Of a DNA stretch of 64,000 nucleotides, positions 47,301 to 59,244 are shown piece after piece. Source of the DNA: Parietaria judaica (Eukaryota > Streptophyta > Magnoliopsida > Rosales > Urticaceae); the NCBI GenBank assembly GCA_954871525.1, contig OX940863.1:26734001-26798000 (forward strand). Reading direction: 5' to 3'. The notes beneath the pieces are model-generated. The model worked only from the letters and a program-made list of their open reading frames with translations. It did not search any database and was not told where the DNA came from. The translations under genes and the position numbers were made by a program. How positions within the stretch are numbered: the first letter of the stretch is position 1; each line of letters begins with the position of its first letter.

Positions 47301-48796
47301 CATTTCTTCCTCGGCGTGTGAGCGCAACTGGAGCACCTTTGCGCTAGTGCACACGAAAGAAAGGAATCAGCTAGCGTACAAAAAGATCGCCGACCTAGTG
47401 AAATGCATCTACAACACCAAGTTATCAATTAGGGATACTATAGCTGCCCATAAAAACCCCGACTTCACTGATCCGTTCGATTGGATCGCGGTTGCAATGG
47501 AGAATACTGGTTCTACCAACGAGCTAGAGATTTTAGAGTGGGTAGCAGAGACCCACCTCGATGATGAACTTGGGAACCCTGATCCCGAGGTTGCTGCTGC
47601 GGCGGAGGAACAAGGCACAAATGTTTTTGAGACGCTTCGCACCCACGTCAACCCAAGGCACCGTGAGGATGACATATTTGATTGTACATCCACAGGAAAC
47701 TCACCGAGGGGCGGGGCATCTCCAACCGGTTCTTTACCTCGTTCAAATGATTCTGGGAATGGCTCCGGTGACGGAGGAGGAGGAGGGAGAGGAAGACGAG
47801 AAGGAGGGGGAGGAGGAGGAGGCGGTTATGTCGCAGACCCAGACCCCTATGGTGATGGGCGTACAGCGGACTACTACGGGGACGTTGGTTCGCACGACGG
47901 ATCATCCTATGGTAGGACGACTACCTCGTCGCATGTGTTATTTCACCCGGCTTCCTCTTCGAATCCGCCTGGTGCCCTTCCGCCACATGATGAGTATTAT
48001 GATGCGAACCAGAACTTCGATCGTTATTTTGATAGCTTCTGGCTAGGCGCGCCGCCCACACCGCCGGCTTCACCACCGCCGCGGTCTCCGTCACCGCCGC
48101 GGTCGACCGACATCGACAGTTTGACATCGAGGTTCGAAATAATGTCATTCTGTACGTCAGACGGCACGATCCGGGTCCCCGCTGGTGAAATTATACAAAG
48201 ACCACCGATTCGTCTATATCCGGATTTTCCCATTCTCAACACGATCGTCGGTTTAGACCAGTACAACTACGAATCGCATGTTCAGACGTACTTACCTAAC
48301 TACGCTTCCATGATCTCGTGGTATGATTACTGTTCTTACCAGACTGAGCAGCCTCACATTTTCCAGCAGCCACGTTCATCGAGCTTCTTTTGAGTTTTCT
48401 ATGTTTGCTTTGTTTTGTTGTACTCTATGACTTTACTATCGGTGTGTTTTTATTTATGACTGTGTACTCTACTACTCAGAGCGTGTGTTTTGCTACATTA
48501 TGGTATCATATTTATTATTATTATATGGTTTTATGGTTATGTGTCATATTTATTAAATAGGTAATTTAGACATTAAAACCATATAAAAATATAGTTGGAA
48601 ATACTCAAATATTTTTTACAAAATATCCATGCGAAAAGTGCGGTAAATGCGGTATGTCCATGCGAAAAGTGCGGTAAATGCGGTATGCGGCATGCCCTTT
48701 TTTTCCCATTTGCCCATCGACATACCCATCGGCAAGCGATATATCCGTAAAACGGAAAATGCGAAACGAAAACGGCAAGCGGTATTTTAAACCTTG
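44304..48796 (+). mobile_element. Full-length hAT element inserted into its own family member
   Basis: It begins CAAGGTGCAAAATATCGCG and ends GGTATTTTAAACCTTG, 4493 bp, and carries the transposase region 45188-48393. It interrupts the outer element; the host bases TTTCCAAT (44296-44303) and TTTCCAAC (48797-48804) form the 8-bp duplication with one change. Subterminal zones contain repeated CGGCAAGCG, GCGGTATGC and CATGCGAAAAGTGCGG motifs. A probable untranslated first exon ends at about 44634 (AAGAG/GTAGGA) with acceptor at 45180 (TGATTTAG). Confidence 0.92.
45188..48393 (+). pseudogene. hAT transposase (BED finger, DUF659, dimerisation domain) with three stops
   Basis: Exons by splice-site reading: 45188-45863, 45953-47001, 47088-47163 and 47228-48393. 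Exon 1 starts MPPVDPAREH and has a BED-type zinc finger (FQCNYCGHVI...MKHHIAG). Exon 2 has the DUF659 core (CTVMSDGWTGPTN, VQLVTDNG, WTPCASHCIDLMFED). The last exon has the hAT dimerisation motif (SSSACERNWSTFALVHTKER), then a glycine-rich and proline-rich tail ending SSFF. Three in-frame TAG codons break it: 45485, 46276 (just after VTDNG) and 46972. No frameshift was noticed, so decay is recent or slow. An intact relative would bind the TIRs and cut and paste the family. Its TAGs probably abolish function. Confidence 0.88.
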
Positions 48797-49674
48797 TTTC
48801 CAACCATATTTTTATATGGTCCTAAATTCTAATTTCTAAATGACCTATTTAATAAATATGACACATAACCATAATAAATATGATACCATAGAGCAAGTAG
48901 TAGAGTACACATTCATAAGAAGTAGAACACACTCAATGGAAAGTCATAGAGTACAAACATAACATAATAATGAAAACTCAAAAGAAGCTCGATGAAGGTG
49001 GCTGCTGGAAAATGTGAGGTTGCTTAGTCTGGTAAGAACAGTAATCATACATTAATTCACAATTCAACACTAATGTTCATCATCAACACAAATTTATACA
49101 ATTTTTTCAACAACTCAACATATTAATCAAGAATCAAGATCTATTGATCTACAAAACAAATAATCATCATCAATCAACAAGATAACATCATAATAATCAA
49201 GATCCACAAACCCTAATCCCTAAAATTAACCCTAAAACAAAAAAAATTGAAAAATCCGAATCCTAGATTGAAGAACACCAAAAACGAAATTTGTGAAAAA
49301 ATACAAACACCAAATCGAATTTCGAGTTGAATACCTGTTGAAAGCTTGCGAAAAAATGGAAGCTCTGGTCGCGGGCTCTCGAATTTCGCGTGGGTTTCGA
49401 AGAGAAAGGGGGGAAGCCGAGAGAGTGGAGGCGAGAAAGGGGAGCTCACGAGAGAGGGGGTGTTTTTAGGGTTTCAGCGAATTTCGAGGGCAATTTTGTC
49501 ATTTTGGTGTTGAAAAACAAAAAACGATATGTTTTGGGGTATGCCCATGAAATTTCGCGAAATTTGTTAAAAAGACAGAGAAACGACACGAATTTCGAAC
49601 CGCATATCCTCGAAAAACGAATTTCCATGGAATTTCGCTGCGAAATTCGCGAAATTTTATACCTTGCTCCCACC

Positions 49675-51007
49675 CTTCATCATTCACAAAGATTAAAATA
49701 TCGTCATCTTTTTTGTATTATTTAAATTGATGTTACACCCTTTTAATATAATAATAATTAGAGTGATATATTTAAGAGACGATATAATATAAAATGATTC
49801 AGTTTAAATAAAAAATATATATTAAATTTTTAAAAAATATATATATAAAGCAAAGTGTTGTAAATTGTAAATACTCATCCAATCACCACGAAACTTAGCT
49901 ATATATGATTTGTACATCTTACATCATTTTTCTAAAAGGCGTACAAAGCAATCAAATATCAACCGGGTTAGTCTTTGATTTATACTAATGTTATGACTAA
50001 TTCTAAGTAGGGTTAGGCAAATGATTAATTCTTGGACTCTTAGAACATAAATGATCTAATTAAACATCAAATTACAACAAAACTAAGAATTAATTGTTCA
50101 ATTACGTTACGTCACCTGTAAAAATATAGCCTGAATAAATTAATAACACACCAGATAATTCATTATATTATCATTTAAACATGTAAGCCAATATTTATTA
50201 ATTCATCAAGCTAATAACTATATATATAGTATATTAGGAAATTTTTTAATTAAAAAAAAAAACTTTATCATATTAAGCTAAAAATATTAATAAATTTATT
50301 CAAATACCAATAAGGCTCAATCGAGAATATCAATAAATTTATCATATTTTGAGAAAAACTTCGTAACATATATTTATTTATAGTGATATGAATCATTTAT
50401 AAAAAATTATTATTCTCAACTCACGACCTTACAAAAATATAAAATAATCAATATATATTATGAATAATTAAAAATTAATCTATCGACGTTTCACCGAACA
50501 ACTAAACTAACGCCAAATTTCCAATTTTGGGTTGTTTAATTTGTTTACATGCAAACTTTGTCACCGAAGAAAGCGAACTCTTCCCCATAATTCATAACGT
50601 AGTAGTAAATATAACTCAAAACGTGACACAAATAAAGGTCAAGAAATATGACAAGACACCAAACGAACCCTATAATATCTGTATGCGTGACCAAAGTCCA
50701 TAAGCATTGTAGTAATAGAAAGAGGAATATATAATTATTGAAAAAATAATTAAGGTCATGATAAAGATGGATAAAACAATAATTAAGGTGATGATGAAGA
50801 TGGATGGTAGGGTTATTCATGGAAGCACGTTAAGCCGCCCACATAAATCACGTGAAAATTGTTTTTCTCGATTATATGCAATCATTATCAAGAAATACGA
50901 CGATAAATAGCTTGTTCATCTCCCTTGGTCCATTATTCCAAAGCTCTTATATGGTGAAGCCTAGTTTTCTCTACATGGTACATATGTTTTTGGTAAGAAC
51001 ATATAAA
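49675..51007. other. AT-rich non-coding stretch
   Basis: No gene or bounded element. The 91-codon frame at 50545-50820 is His/Tyr/Leu-rich low complexity. Confidence 0.45.
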
Positions 51008-51016
51008 TAAAGAAAA

Positions 51017-52440
51017 GGGAAAATTGCTGTAAAAATACCCAACCTTTGGTCAAACTGCCTCCCGTATACCCAACCTTTAAAACTGGCGGCGAAAATACCC
51101 AACGTGCGTTGACCGTGACTTTGGCATGAAAACGTTAATTTTTCCGTTAACATCCCTCATGTGGCCGTTAGCGGCAAAAATACCCAACCTTTTTTTTTGA
51201 ATTTTTTTTTTGAATTTATATATTTTTTTTACTTGATTAGTGATAATTACTTGAATTCCAAATACATGGAATAACACAAAAGTTAGTCAAAACATCAATT
51301 GATTTCTTAATGTGCTTGTATAAGCTACATTTGTTGATAAAAATCTTATTATTATGAGAAATTTTAAACATAATGTTACGGGTATTTTAAGTAATTGAAC
51401 AGGGTTTTGAAAATAGGTATCCGAATTTCTGGATTTCCGGATACGGGTAGTGATTTTTGAATACCCGAAAAAACCGGATCCGGATACGGGTAGTTCAAAA
51501 AAATCGGATACCCGCTGCGGTTACAACAGTACCCTTTTCATTGGTAATTGACCGTTCTAGATCGAATTAATACAGTCAATTAATGTCTCCGTATTGAGAA
51601 AAAAATGGCTTAAGAATATATGCCAGTAAAAAAATATTATCAATAATCAGTACGGCTTGATTAGTAATAATTGGCTAAAAGACCTCCCTTGGGATCCCAT
51701 TAAAATTTATACCCTTAAATACCCCTGTTAAGAAATATGAATAATGCTGAAGGAAGCTATGAAACACAATGAAAACTCACGCGCACGCCTCTGCTTACGT
51801 CATCAGGCTGACGTAAGCCCTTCTGAGGGCGCGTGGTGGCTTGTGTGGGACCTGTGGGGCCGCCCGAGGTGCTCCCGGCCCACTTTAAGGGTTCTTAGAG
51901 CGTTCCGTGACCATTTCTTGCAAACTTTATGACTTTTTGAGTATCTTGATATTTCTGGAAAAATCTGGACACTTTATTTCGCAAAAAACGGACTTCCGGT
52001 GAATATCTCGGGATAAAATTGACTTTATTTAATAAAAAGAAAAATTAATTATATAACTTTCCTTTTATTAATTTATTAAAAATAAATTACTTAAAATACC
52101 CGTAACATTATTTTTAAAATTTCTCATAATAATAAGATTTTTATCAACAAATGTAGCTTATACAAGCACATTAAGAAATCAATTGATGTTTTGACTAACT
52201 TTTGTGTTATTCCATGTATTTGAAATTCAAGTAATTATCACTAATCAAGTACAAAAAAATTAAAAATTCAAAAAAAAAAGGTTGGGTATTTTTGCCGCTA
52301 ACGGCCACATGAGGGATGTTAACGAAAAAATTAACGTTTTCATGCCAAAGTCACGGTCAACGCACATTGGGTATTTTTGCTGCCAATTTTAAAGGTTAGA
52401 TACACGGAAGACAGTTTGACTAAATATTGGGTATTTTCCC
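51017..52440. mobile_element. Mutator-like element with about 390-bp TIRs
   Basis: Starts GGGAAAATTGCTGTAAAAATACCC and ends GGGTATTTTCCC, flanked by a perfect 9-bp duplication TAAAGAAAA (51008-51016, 52441-52449), the size expected of Mutator-like elements. The arms 51017-51400 and about 52085-52440 are inverted copies (for example GAGGGATGTTAACG and CGTTAACATCCCTC). The middle has no transposase. It holds a hAT-like CCGGATACGGGTAG fragment (51405-51540) and an LTR fragment (51710-52106). Length 1424 bp, non-autonomous. Confidence 0.9.
51710..52106 (-). mobile_element. LTR fragment inside the Mutator-like element
   Basis: The order GCGCGTGGTGG, GTGGGACCTGTGGGGC, GGTGCTCCCGGCCC, GAGTATCTTGATATTTCTGG, TTTATTTAATAAAAAG and final CCCGTAACA parallels the right part of the LTRs at 21386-22400 and 24691-25906 at a diverged level. 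Only about a third of that LTR is present. Confidence 0.65.
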
Positions 52441-52449
52441 TAAAGAAAA

Positions 52450-53574
52450 AGACCACTCCAATAACCAATTTTGGAGCTTCACTTAAGAACCCTATATGGA
52501 CACACATGCGTAGAAAGTTGAAACAAGGTTAAATTAGTAAGTCGGACTCGGTGTTTTGGGATGGTCAAAATTTATCATTATTCTTGGTAAGAAAAATAGC
52601 TATATATCTTTAATTATTTCAAGACATTCGAACACGTAATGTGAAAAAGAAAGGAAATTAATCGGTCAAAGGTTTAAAATTTTACTCTTGTTATTATTTC
52701 TTTTAAAAGAATAATTGGATAACATATTATGAACTACTTCTTGTATAGCGACATATTCTAAATTTGATTTTATAGTAGAAAAAGTTTTAAAAAATAAATA
52801 TCACCGTAAGTTTTACATTTTATTAAAAGATCCAAAACTTAAAAATTTATCGTCGTAAGTTTCAAAATTTTGCATTTTTTTAAATTTTGCCAGAGTAAAA
52901 TAAAATTTTGAATGTGCAACGTACTATGAAATATTTTGTCGTACTTTTCCCCAAATATCCATTTTTATTATTTTTAGGGTTAATTGCGGCATAAATACAA
53001 AAAAAGTGTTACCAACTTTAAAGTTAAAACTATTTTCTTAGGGTTTAAAGTTGCCAAAGTCTGATAATAGCATGCTATAGCTTTTCCGTTTAGGTTCTAT
53101 CCAACCTCCGTTAGTCAATGCCATGTCATTTGACTACCTGTAATGCCACATGGCATTTAATTTTAAAATATACTTATAAAACTATCAATAAAAAATTTCT
53201 TAATAATTTTTTTATAAAAATAACTAAATAATACATTATTAATTATTATTTGTAATTATTAAAAATAAAATACTTGGATTAAAGAATTAAATATTGAAAA
53301 CCATAACCGGAACTTGTATACCCAGATACCCGAATTTTATTTTCTGAATTAAAAATAACAAAGTATTTTTTTATTCTAGGTATTTTTGGATTACAGGTAA
53401 AAAAATCAGGTTCAAGGTTATTTATAAATTAATATGGCATCTGGATCTCTTGTTCCGATTTTCAAAGCGTCATTACTAGAAACTAGGCTCGAAACTACAT
53501 TCCGGTTCTTCAGTATTAAAACTATTACAAAAATAATCATAATTTTTCCAAAAATATGAAGAAGAAAAAAAGTA
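52450..53574. other. AT-rich non-coding stretch with Mutator-like debris
   Basis: A segment at about 52975-53170 (TTAATTGCGGCATAAATAC, CATGCCATGTCATTTGAC) resembles one end of the Mutator-like family seen at 61.1 kb, with no matching partner. No gene. Confidence 0.4.
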
Positions 53575-53579
53575 ATGCC

Positions 53580-55272
53580 TGTTGGACATATGTGTCCTTA
53601 AACAAGATATTTTATCCATTTGTAAAAGATTATGACAAGTCGTTGAATAAAGATGATACTTATTATGATAATCTTATTATAGTTTCTGGTAGAGTAAAAT
53701 AGACTGTTTGATCCTTAGTTCATAAAGGATGCAATTATGAATTATTATCACAACATAGTCAATGTGAAGAAGAATTAATAATCATAATAAATGAACTTAA
53801 AATGTCCGCGACCTGATTAACTGGGTGGGAGCCCATTAATCGTATAAGGTCATTAATGTGACTAAGTGACAATCCTATTCTGGATTTTTTGTGTGTCACA
53901 CTCTTTAGAAGTGCATTAAGTATGAAGTGTCTTCATACTGGACTGGACCTGACTTAAACTCCGGAAGTTATCATATAAGACCGCCACTGATAACTTGGAG
54001 TTGAGTCACTAGTAGATGATCAAATGGATATTCGATCTAAGTCCTGAGTGATCTTGAGTCCAAGATGATGGCTTGATTGTTCTTTGATTTAACCGTTAAA
54101 GAACACGAAATATTACCGCTGTTCCCAACACTATTATTTTGGGAACATGATAGTCAGCAGTAAGGGTAGCCTGGTCATAGACATGGGCATCACACAGCTC
54201 TCTTCAGAGTGATGATGATTCCCTTGATTGTCGGTGGTGAGAAGTGAGAGGTACCCGTGCGCAACTTATGAATCGAAACCATAAGTGGGTTACTCATAAT
54301 ATTACTGACTGAGTCAAGGAAGAAAATGCAATGAGGGGCATAACGGTAGAAACCGCCTGCTCGTTGTGGATCATCAAGTGAAAGATCAATAACCCGAATT
54401 TGATTGTATCAATGGACACCCTGCTGTTATAAAGGGAATAATATATACCGTATCACTAAAGAGTGCAGCCTCGGGTCTATAGTGGAATCACTTCGAGGTT
54501 TGACGAACAACTAGCAGTTTTTTGGAGCTTAAGTGATACGGGTCCATGGTCCCCAGGATAGCTCCGTAACAGATGATACGTACGTGATTAAAATACATTC
54601 TGGATAATGTTTAATCATTTGGCTTGACTTATAAAACTGAAAGGTCTGTGGCAGACGTTAGATAGTTTTATCGTTAGCGTGGTTAAGGTTTGAGCCTATA
54701 AATAGGAGGCTCATTCTACACATTTTTCACACCTTTCCCTAGAGAAAAATTCGATCTCTCCCTCTCCCTCAGGGTCTGCGAATTTTCTCTCTGATCTCTC
54801 TTTTCTGGTTCGGCTTAGGAGACTATTTCTCCGGAAGCTTAAAAAGAACCATCAGTTAAAATTTTGCGACGGAGTCCTGCCGGCGAAGCCCACGCTTCGG
54901 TACGAGGATTCCAGGAGAATATCCCGGAAGATCACGGGAGTTTCCCTCAGCACCGGCGGAGCCCTGCCCGATTAAGAACGCGCAGCCGGAAGTCGTCAAT
55001 AGAGGTACGGCCTTATGCATTGGGTTAATAAATGCAATTATTTACTGCTTTCTATTTATTTCCTATTATGACTAGATTATTAATAATGATATATGAATAT
55101 TAAATTACATAATATTTATCAGATCTTGGAAATGGTTATTATCCGATATCCGGACCGTTGTACGGATAACAAGTTATTCCGCTTTAAAATTAATTTTTTT
55201 AAATGTTACCCGGACGGTTCGGATGTACAATTCGTGATAATTTTCAAGAAATCTGAGACGTGATTCCCAACA
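53580..55272 (+). mobile_element. Solo LTR 'B', plus strand (1693 bp)
   Basis: It runs TGTTGGACATATGTGTCC to GTGATTCCCAACA with a perfect 5-bp duplication ATGCC (53575-53579, 55273-55277). GCCTATAAATAGGAGG (about 54693) is the probable TATA box. It is the uninterrupted counterpart of the minus-strand copy at 26266-30383. No internal domain on either side. Confidence 0.93.
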
Positions 55273-55277
55273 ATGCC

Positions 55278-55552
55278 TTGTGGCATGACAAGTGGTAGTC
55301 AAAATGACATAGCAATAACAAGCATATTACAACTGAACGCCATATTTCATTGACTAATAGAGGTTATCTGCAAAAAATAATATTTAATATTGCAATTATA
55401 ATACTCTTAATATTAATGTCGCAATTAATCTTATATATTATTATTTTTTTCTGCTTGACGAGTGGGAAAATAGTCAAATTAGTTCTTTTATTCTTTCTGA
55501 AGAATAGTCAAGTTAGTTCAACTTCACACCACAATATATATATATATATATA
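55278..55552. other. Short AT-rich spacer
   Basis: Ends in a TA-dinucleotide run. No gene. Confidence 0.45.
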
Positions 55553-57225
55553 TGTTAATGCGAAAAATGGCTTTAATTTAGAGTCGGATCCAAGGTTCGG
55601 GTCCCGAGAGTGGCCCGCTGAACATAAGGATAATTGAATGCTGAGTCAACGCGGGTTGACTATTGATCGTCAGAGCTGGAGGCGAATCCGTCGTCTTGGA
55701 TGAGTCTCCGGGTTGTCCTTGGCGATCCTCGGCGAACTTCCCTCGTGGTGGCAAAGTCCGTATCACGGCAAAGCTCCTCGTCGGACTTCCCTCGTGGTGG
55801 CGAAGTCCGGGTGAGGTCATTGTCTTGGCGAAGCTCCTTGTCTGGGCAGAGTCCTTGTCTTGGCGATATCCTCGTCTAGGTGAACTCCGGTCTTGATGAA
55901 GCTCCGAGATGGTCTTGATGATTCTTCGTGATTCCCCTTCCTTGGCGAGCTCCTATGGCGAGGGAGGACCTGCAAAAAAGGGTAGATTGGGCCCGTGCCC
56001 CATCGCTTATGGTTGGGCGAGGCTGCCTACGTATATCAGTTTAAGAGAATCAGGTCCCACGTAGTTCGGGGCTAGTGATAAACAGCGGGTGAATGACGAT
56101 GTGGTTTGACTCGTCGGAAGTGCCGATATTGGCGACGCGGGGGTGACCCTTGGCCAAATGGCTGGGTATTACCGGCGTGAAGTGTTCTTCGTTGACCTCG
56201 TTGGTGTTGGCGTTCTTACTGTCGAACTTCCCTCGTGATGGCGAAGTTCGTATCACACCGAGAGCCTTGACCTGACGAGGGGTGCTCCTTGTCGACCTTG
56301 TCGAGGTTGGCGACGGCGCCTAACCTGTTAAGGGATGCTCCTTGTCGACCTCGCGGGTGTTGGCGAGCTCCCCGTCGAACTTCCATCGTGGTGGCAAAGT
56401 TCGTATTACGGCGAGGGCCTTGATCACCCGGCGAGGGATGCCTTCGTTGACTCATCGAATAACTTTTCTTGTTGAGGCTGAGACTTTATTCTAGAACTCC
56501 TCCTTTTCTTGTCGAGGCTGAGACTCTATTCTAGAACTCCTCTAAGTCGGGCCTCAGCCAGCAAGCTCGTAATTCTTGCTGGGGGGAGAGAAGGGCGACT
56601 TTTCTAGAGAGAGAAGCTGTGGAGAAAGCTGTGAGTGAGTGTGGAAATGAGGGGGGAAGGCTCCTATTTATAGGAAAACCAATTCCCTGAAATTGCACCT
56701 CCAGGGGCCTGCGAATATCTCCCCTGCTACAGGGGGGTTGTCGAGGCCCCTAGCCTTGCAAAAAGGGTCGTCGATGCTTCTCGATTCGTCTTTGATGTCT
56801 TCCGGTTGTCCGCGAGTCCGTATGTTGAGTTCGGGGGAATCCGGAGGATTTCCCGGAGATCTTCGTGGTCACGGATCTCATCGTCGTGTGGAATAATTAC
56901 AAATTATGCCCTCGTCAAGTTATGACGAGGGTGCTTGTCGGCTCGTCACCTTGTCGCCTCGTCGCCTTGTCGGCTTCTTGTTGCCTCGTCGCCTTGTCAC
57001 CTCGCCGCCTCGTCGCCTTATCGGCTTGTCGCCTTGTCGGTTTGTTGCCTTGTCGCCTTGTCGGCTTGTCGCCTCGTCGCCTTTTTGACTCCGGGCCTCG
57101 CCAATGTCTTTGTTCGTCGGCCTCCGGTCCTTGGCTTTGGTGATGGGCTTTGACTTTTGTTAATGGGCTTTGACTTTTGCCAAAATGGGCCCAATTTTTA
57201 TATGTTACGAAAAATGCACATAATT
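55553..57225 (-). mobile_element. LTR 'A', minus strand
   Basis: Plus-strand start TGTTAATGCGAAAAATGGC and the region up to TGCACATAATT match the reverse complement of LTR A at 26069-33206 through many blocks: GTCGGATCCAAGGTTCGGG, GTCAACGCGGGTTGAC, GTGGTTTGACTCGTCGG and the reversed TATA CTCCTATTTATAGG at about 56664. The right end has lost the expected CA, and no TSD was found, so it may be truncated or mutated at that end. Confidence 0.78.
56925..57090. repeat. GTCGCCTT/GTCGGCTT minisatellite
   Basis: About 18 tandem 8-9-bp units of the form (C/T)(C/T)TTGTCG(C/G)C or CTCGTCGC within the U3 side of LTR A. All three forward frames stay open because the unit lacks stops, giving false arginine/leucine/serine-rich ORFs. 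Confidence 0.9.
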
Positions 57226-58256
57226 GACTTAGTGTATATATATATACCTTATATTATATCATCTTTTTCATGATATATTTTTAATCGCTTTAGTTTCAAC
57301 TAGAGCGATTAGGCAATTAATTAGTTTTTTGAACAAAATTATGTGCAAATAATTGCGAAAAAGGACTCTGACCATTAAAAGATTCATGTTTAAATCAGAT
57401 AATAAAAATATATAAAAAAAATGACCAATAAAGTTGGGGATACTAACGGGCTGGGCAAAGTAAGAGGAAAGCATGGTTGGCGATGAGAATGACAAAGTCT
57501 TCAACATTAAGAAAGACAAAAATCTTTGGTGTTGGATGGCGGAATCCGGAGTTATTAAGTGGAAGAGAATATATATATGATATTTTTTGTTAAAAATTCA
57601 ATTCGAGGGGATTATATTTAAGTTTTTGTAAATATTAAGACGGGTTAAACTAAATTTTTATATGAATTTACTCTAAATTTTTTGATATTAAAGTATTATT
57701 ATAATTTATTTTTTGGAGGGGTGGTTTGAACTACCCCACTATGTATTGCTTTCGTCATTGCTGGGGCAGATGATTTTGCCGACTCTAAAGAAGACTAAAA
57801 TGCCAGCGGAGTTGCCGGGACTAAGTAAAATAAAGTTATCGGTTCGGAAAAGCTGAAATCGCCAACACGGGGGAAGCAGAATTCAGTGATGTAAACAAAG
57901 ACGAATTCGCTACTATTAATTTCCAGGAAATCACAGACGTTGTAAAGACAAATTCGACAGTGTTAATTTTATTTTATTTTTTGTGAGTATTTTGAGTATT
58001 TTAGTTTAACAATTTTTCCTGAATATTTATAACATTAATTTGGTTCAACCTTAATAACTTTTGCTTATTTGAAACCCTAAGAATTGAAGTAGCTAAACAT
58101 AAAAATTAAAAGGTTGAATCATTTTTAAGTTATTGACTTTTTGAACAAGAAAAAGAATAGAAACAAGAAAAATGAAGCTAATAATACCATTAGTGTTTTG
58201 TCCTATTTATTTAAACACTTACTTTTTAATATTGTCCTCATTTCAAGGGTACCCGT

Positions 58257-58287
<31 letters not shown>

Positions 58288-58518
58288 TCGTTAAAAACTA
58301 ATAGAATTATAACAGTAAAATTAGATGGAGATAAAATTACAAAATGAAAAATGTCATACAGTTATTTTATAAAATGAAGAACTAATTACATGGGACAGAA
58401 AGATAAAATAGGACGTCAGATTATTCATGCCAATATTATATTTGGATACTTTATTATAAGTACCTCAGCCTTCTAGTTGACAGAATTCATTTCCATTGAA
58501 TTACATTGATAAGGATTC
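57226..58518. other. Non-coding stretch
   Basis: AT-rich, with a possible decayed TIR-element end near 57710-57780. No gene. Confidence 0.4.
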
Positions 58519-59244
58519 GTTTTAATCATGGTTTTAAATATCGCGGCATATCGTCGATATATCCACGACATGCCGCTAAAATGAGATATGCGGTACGATA
58601 TTCCAAATAAATCGCTGTCGTTTTCGGATTTATCGGGATATGTCGTTCGATTTTCCGAAAAAATATCTTTTTCGGTTAAGCCTAAAAACGTGGATGAAGT
58701 GCTTGATTTTCCAAAAAAAAAACCTAGCTTCAGAACCCTTTCCTCCTTTCTCTTATTTCGCGACTAGCTATCGGTGTATCTCTCTTCTCCGTCGAATTTC
58801 GCGAGCTGGAGCACAAATCTTCCCATATTTCGCATGTTTTTGGTGAAAATCACAAGGTATGTCTATGGAAATTCCACTTATTTCATGTTATTTTGGCTAT
58901 TTGCGAATTTGCTTGCTGATTTGAGGGAAATTAGTATTTTTAGGGTTTGTGAAATATTTTTAGGGGAAAATCGCAAGGTATGCTCGAGATTTACGTTTTA
59001 TGTTTAGGGTTTGTTAAATTTTCAACTTGTATGTTAAACTTGATGATTATCATTTGTTACGGTTTCGGGCTATTATGTTCATATTTCTAGTTCGTACTCT
59101 ATGTTTGTAGTTATGTTTGTATTTCGTACTTTAAGACTTTATTATGATGCCTACTTTATTGTTCTATGTTATGTTGACACTTGACATTATGTTATATTCT
59201 ATGTTTGTGACTTTGTGTAATATTATGTGTTTTTATAATATTAT

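Larger units (their letters stand above)
44099..49666 (-). mobile_element. Outer hAT deletion derivative interrupted by a full-length relative
   Basis: The outer ends CAAGTTTTAAATACCGC (left) and GCGAAATTTTATACCTTG (right) are flanked by a perfect 8-bp duplication CTCCCACC (44091-44098 and 49667-49674). The left piece (44099-44303) is the reverse complement of the inner element's right end (48590-48796). The right piece (48797-49666) is the reverse complement of that element's 3' coding end (48323-48600) joined to its 5' end (44304-44800). The outer element is therefore a minus-strand copy of about 1.07 kb that lost most of the transposase. Part of the transposase tail and a 5' leader intron-like segment survive at 48983-49340. 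Confidence 0.92.

Noticed and set aside
47561..48266. Overlapping open frames in the transposase 3' exon
   Set aside because: Shadows of the glycine- and proline-coding GC-rich tail.
50545..50820. 91-codon His/Tyr-rich frame
   Set aside because: Low-complexity sequence made of repeated TGATGATGAAGATGG-like DNA read on the minus strand.
56865..57153. Three overlapping Arg/Leu/Ser-rich open frames
   Set aside because: Artefacts of the GTCGCCTT minisatellite in LTR A.
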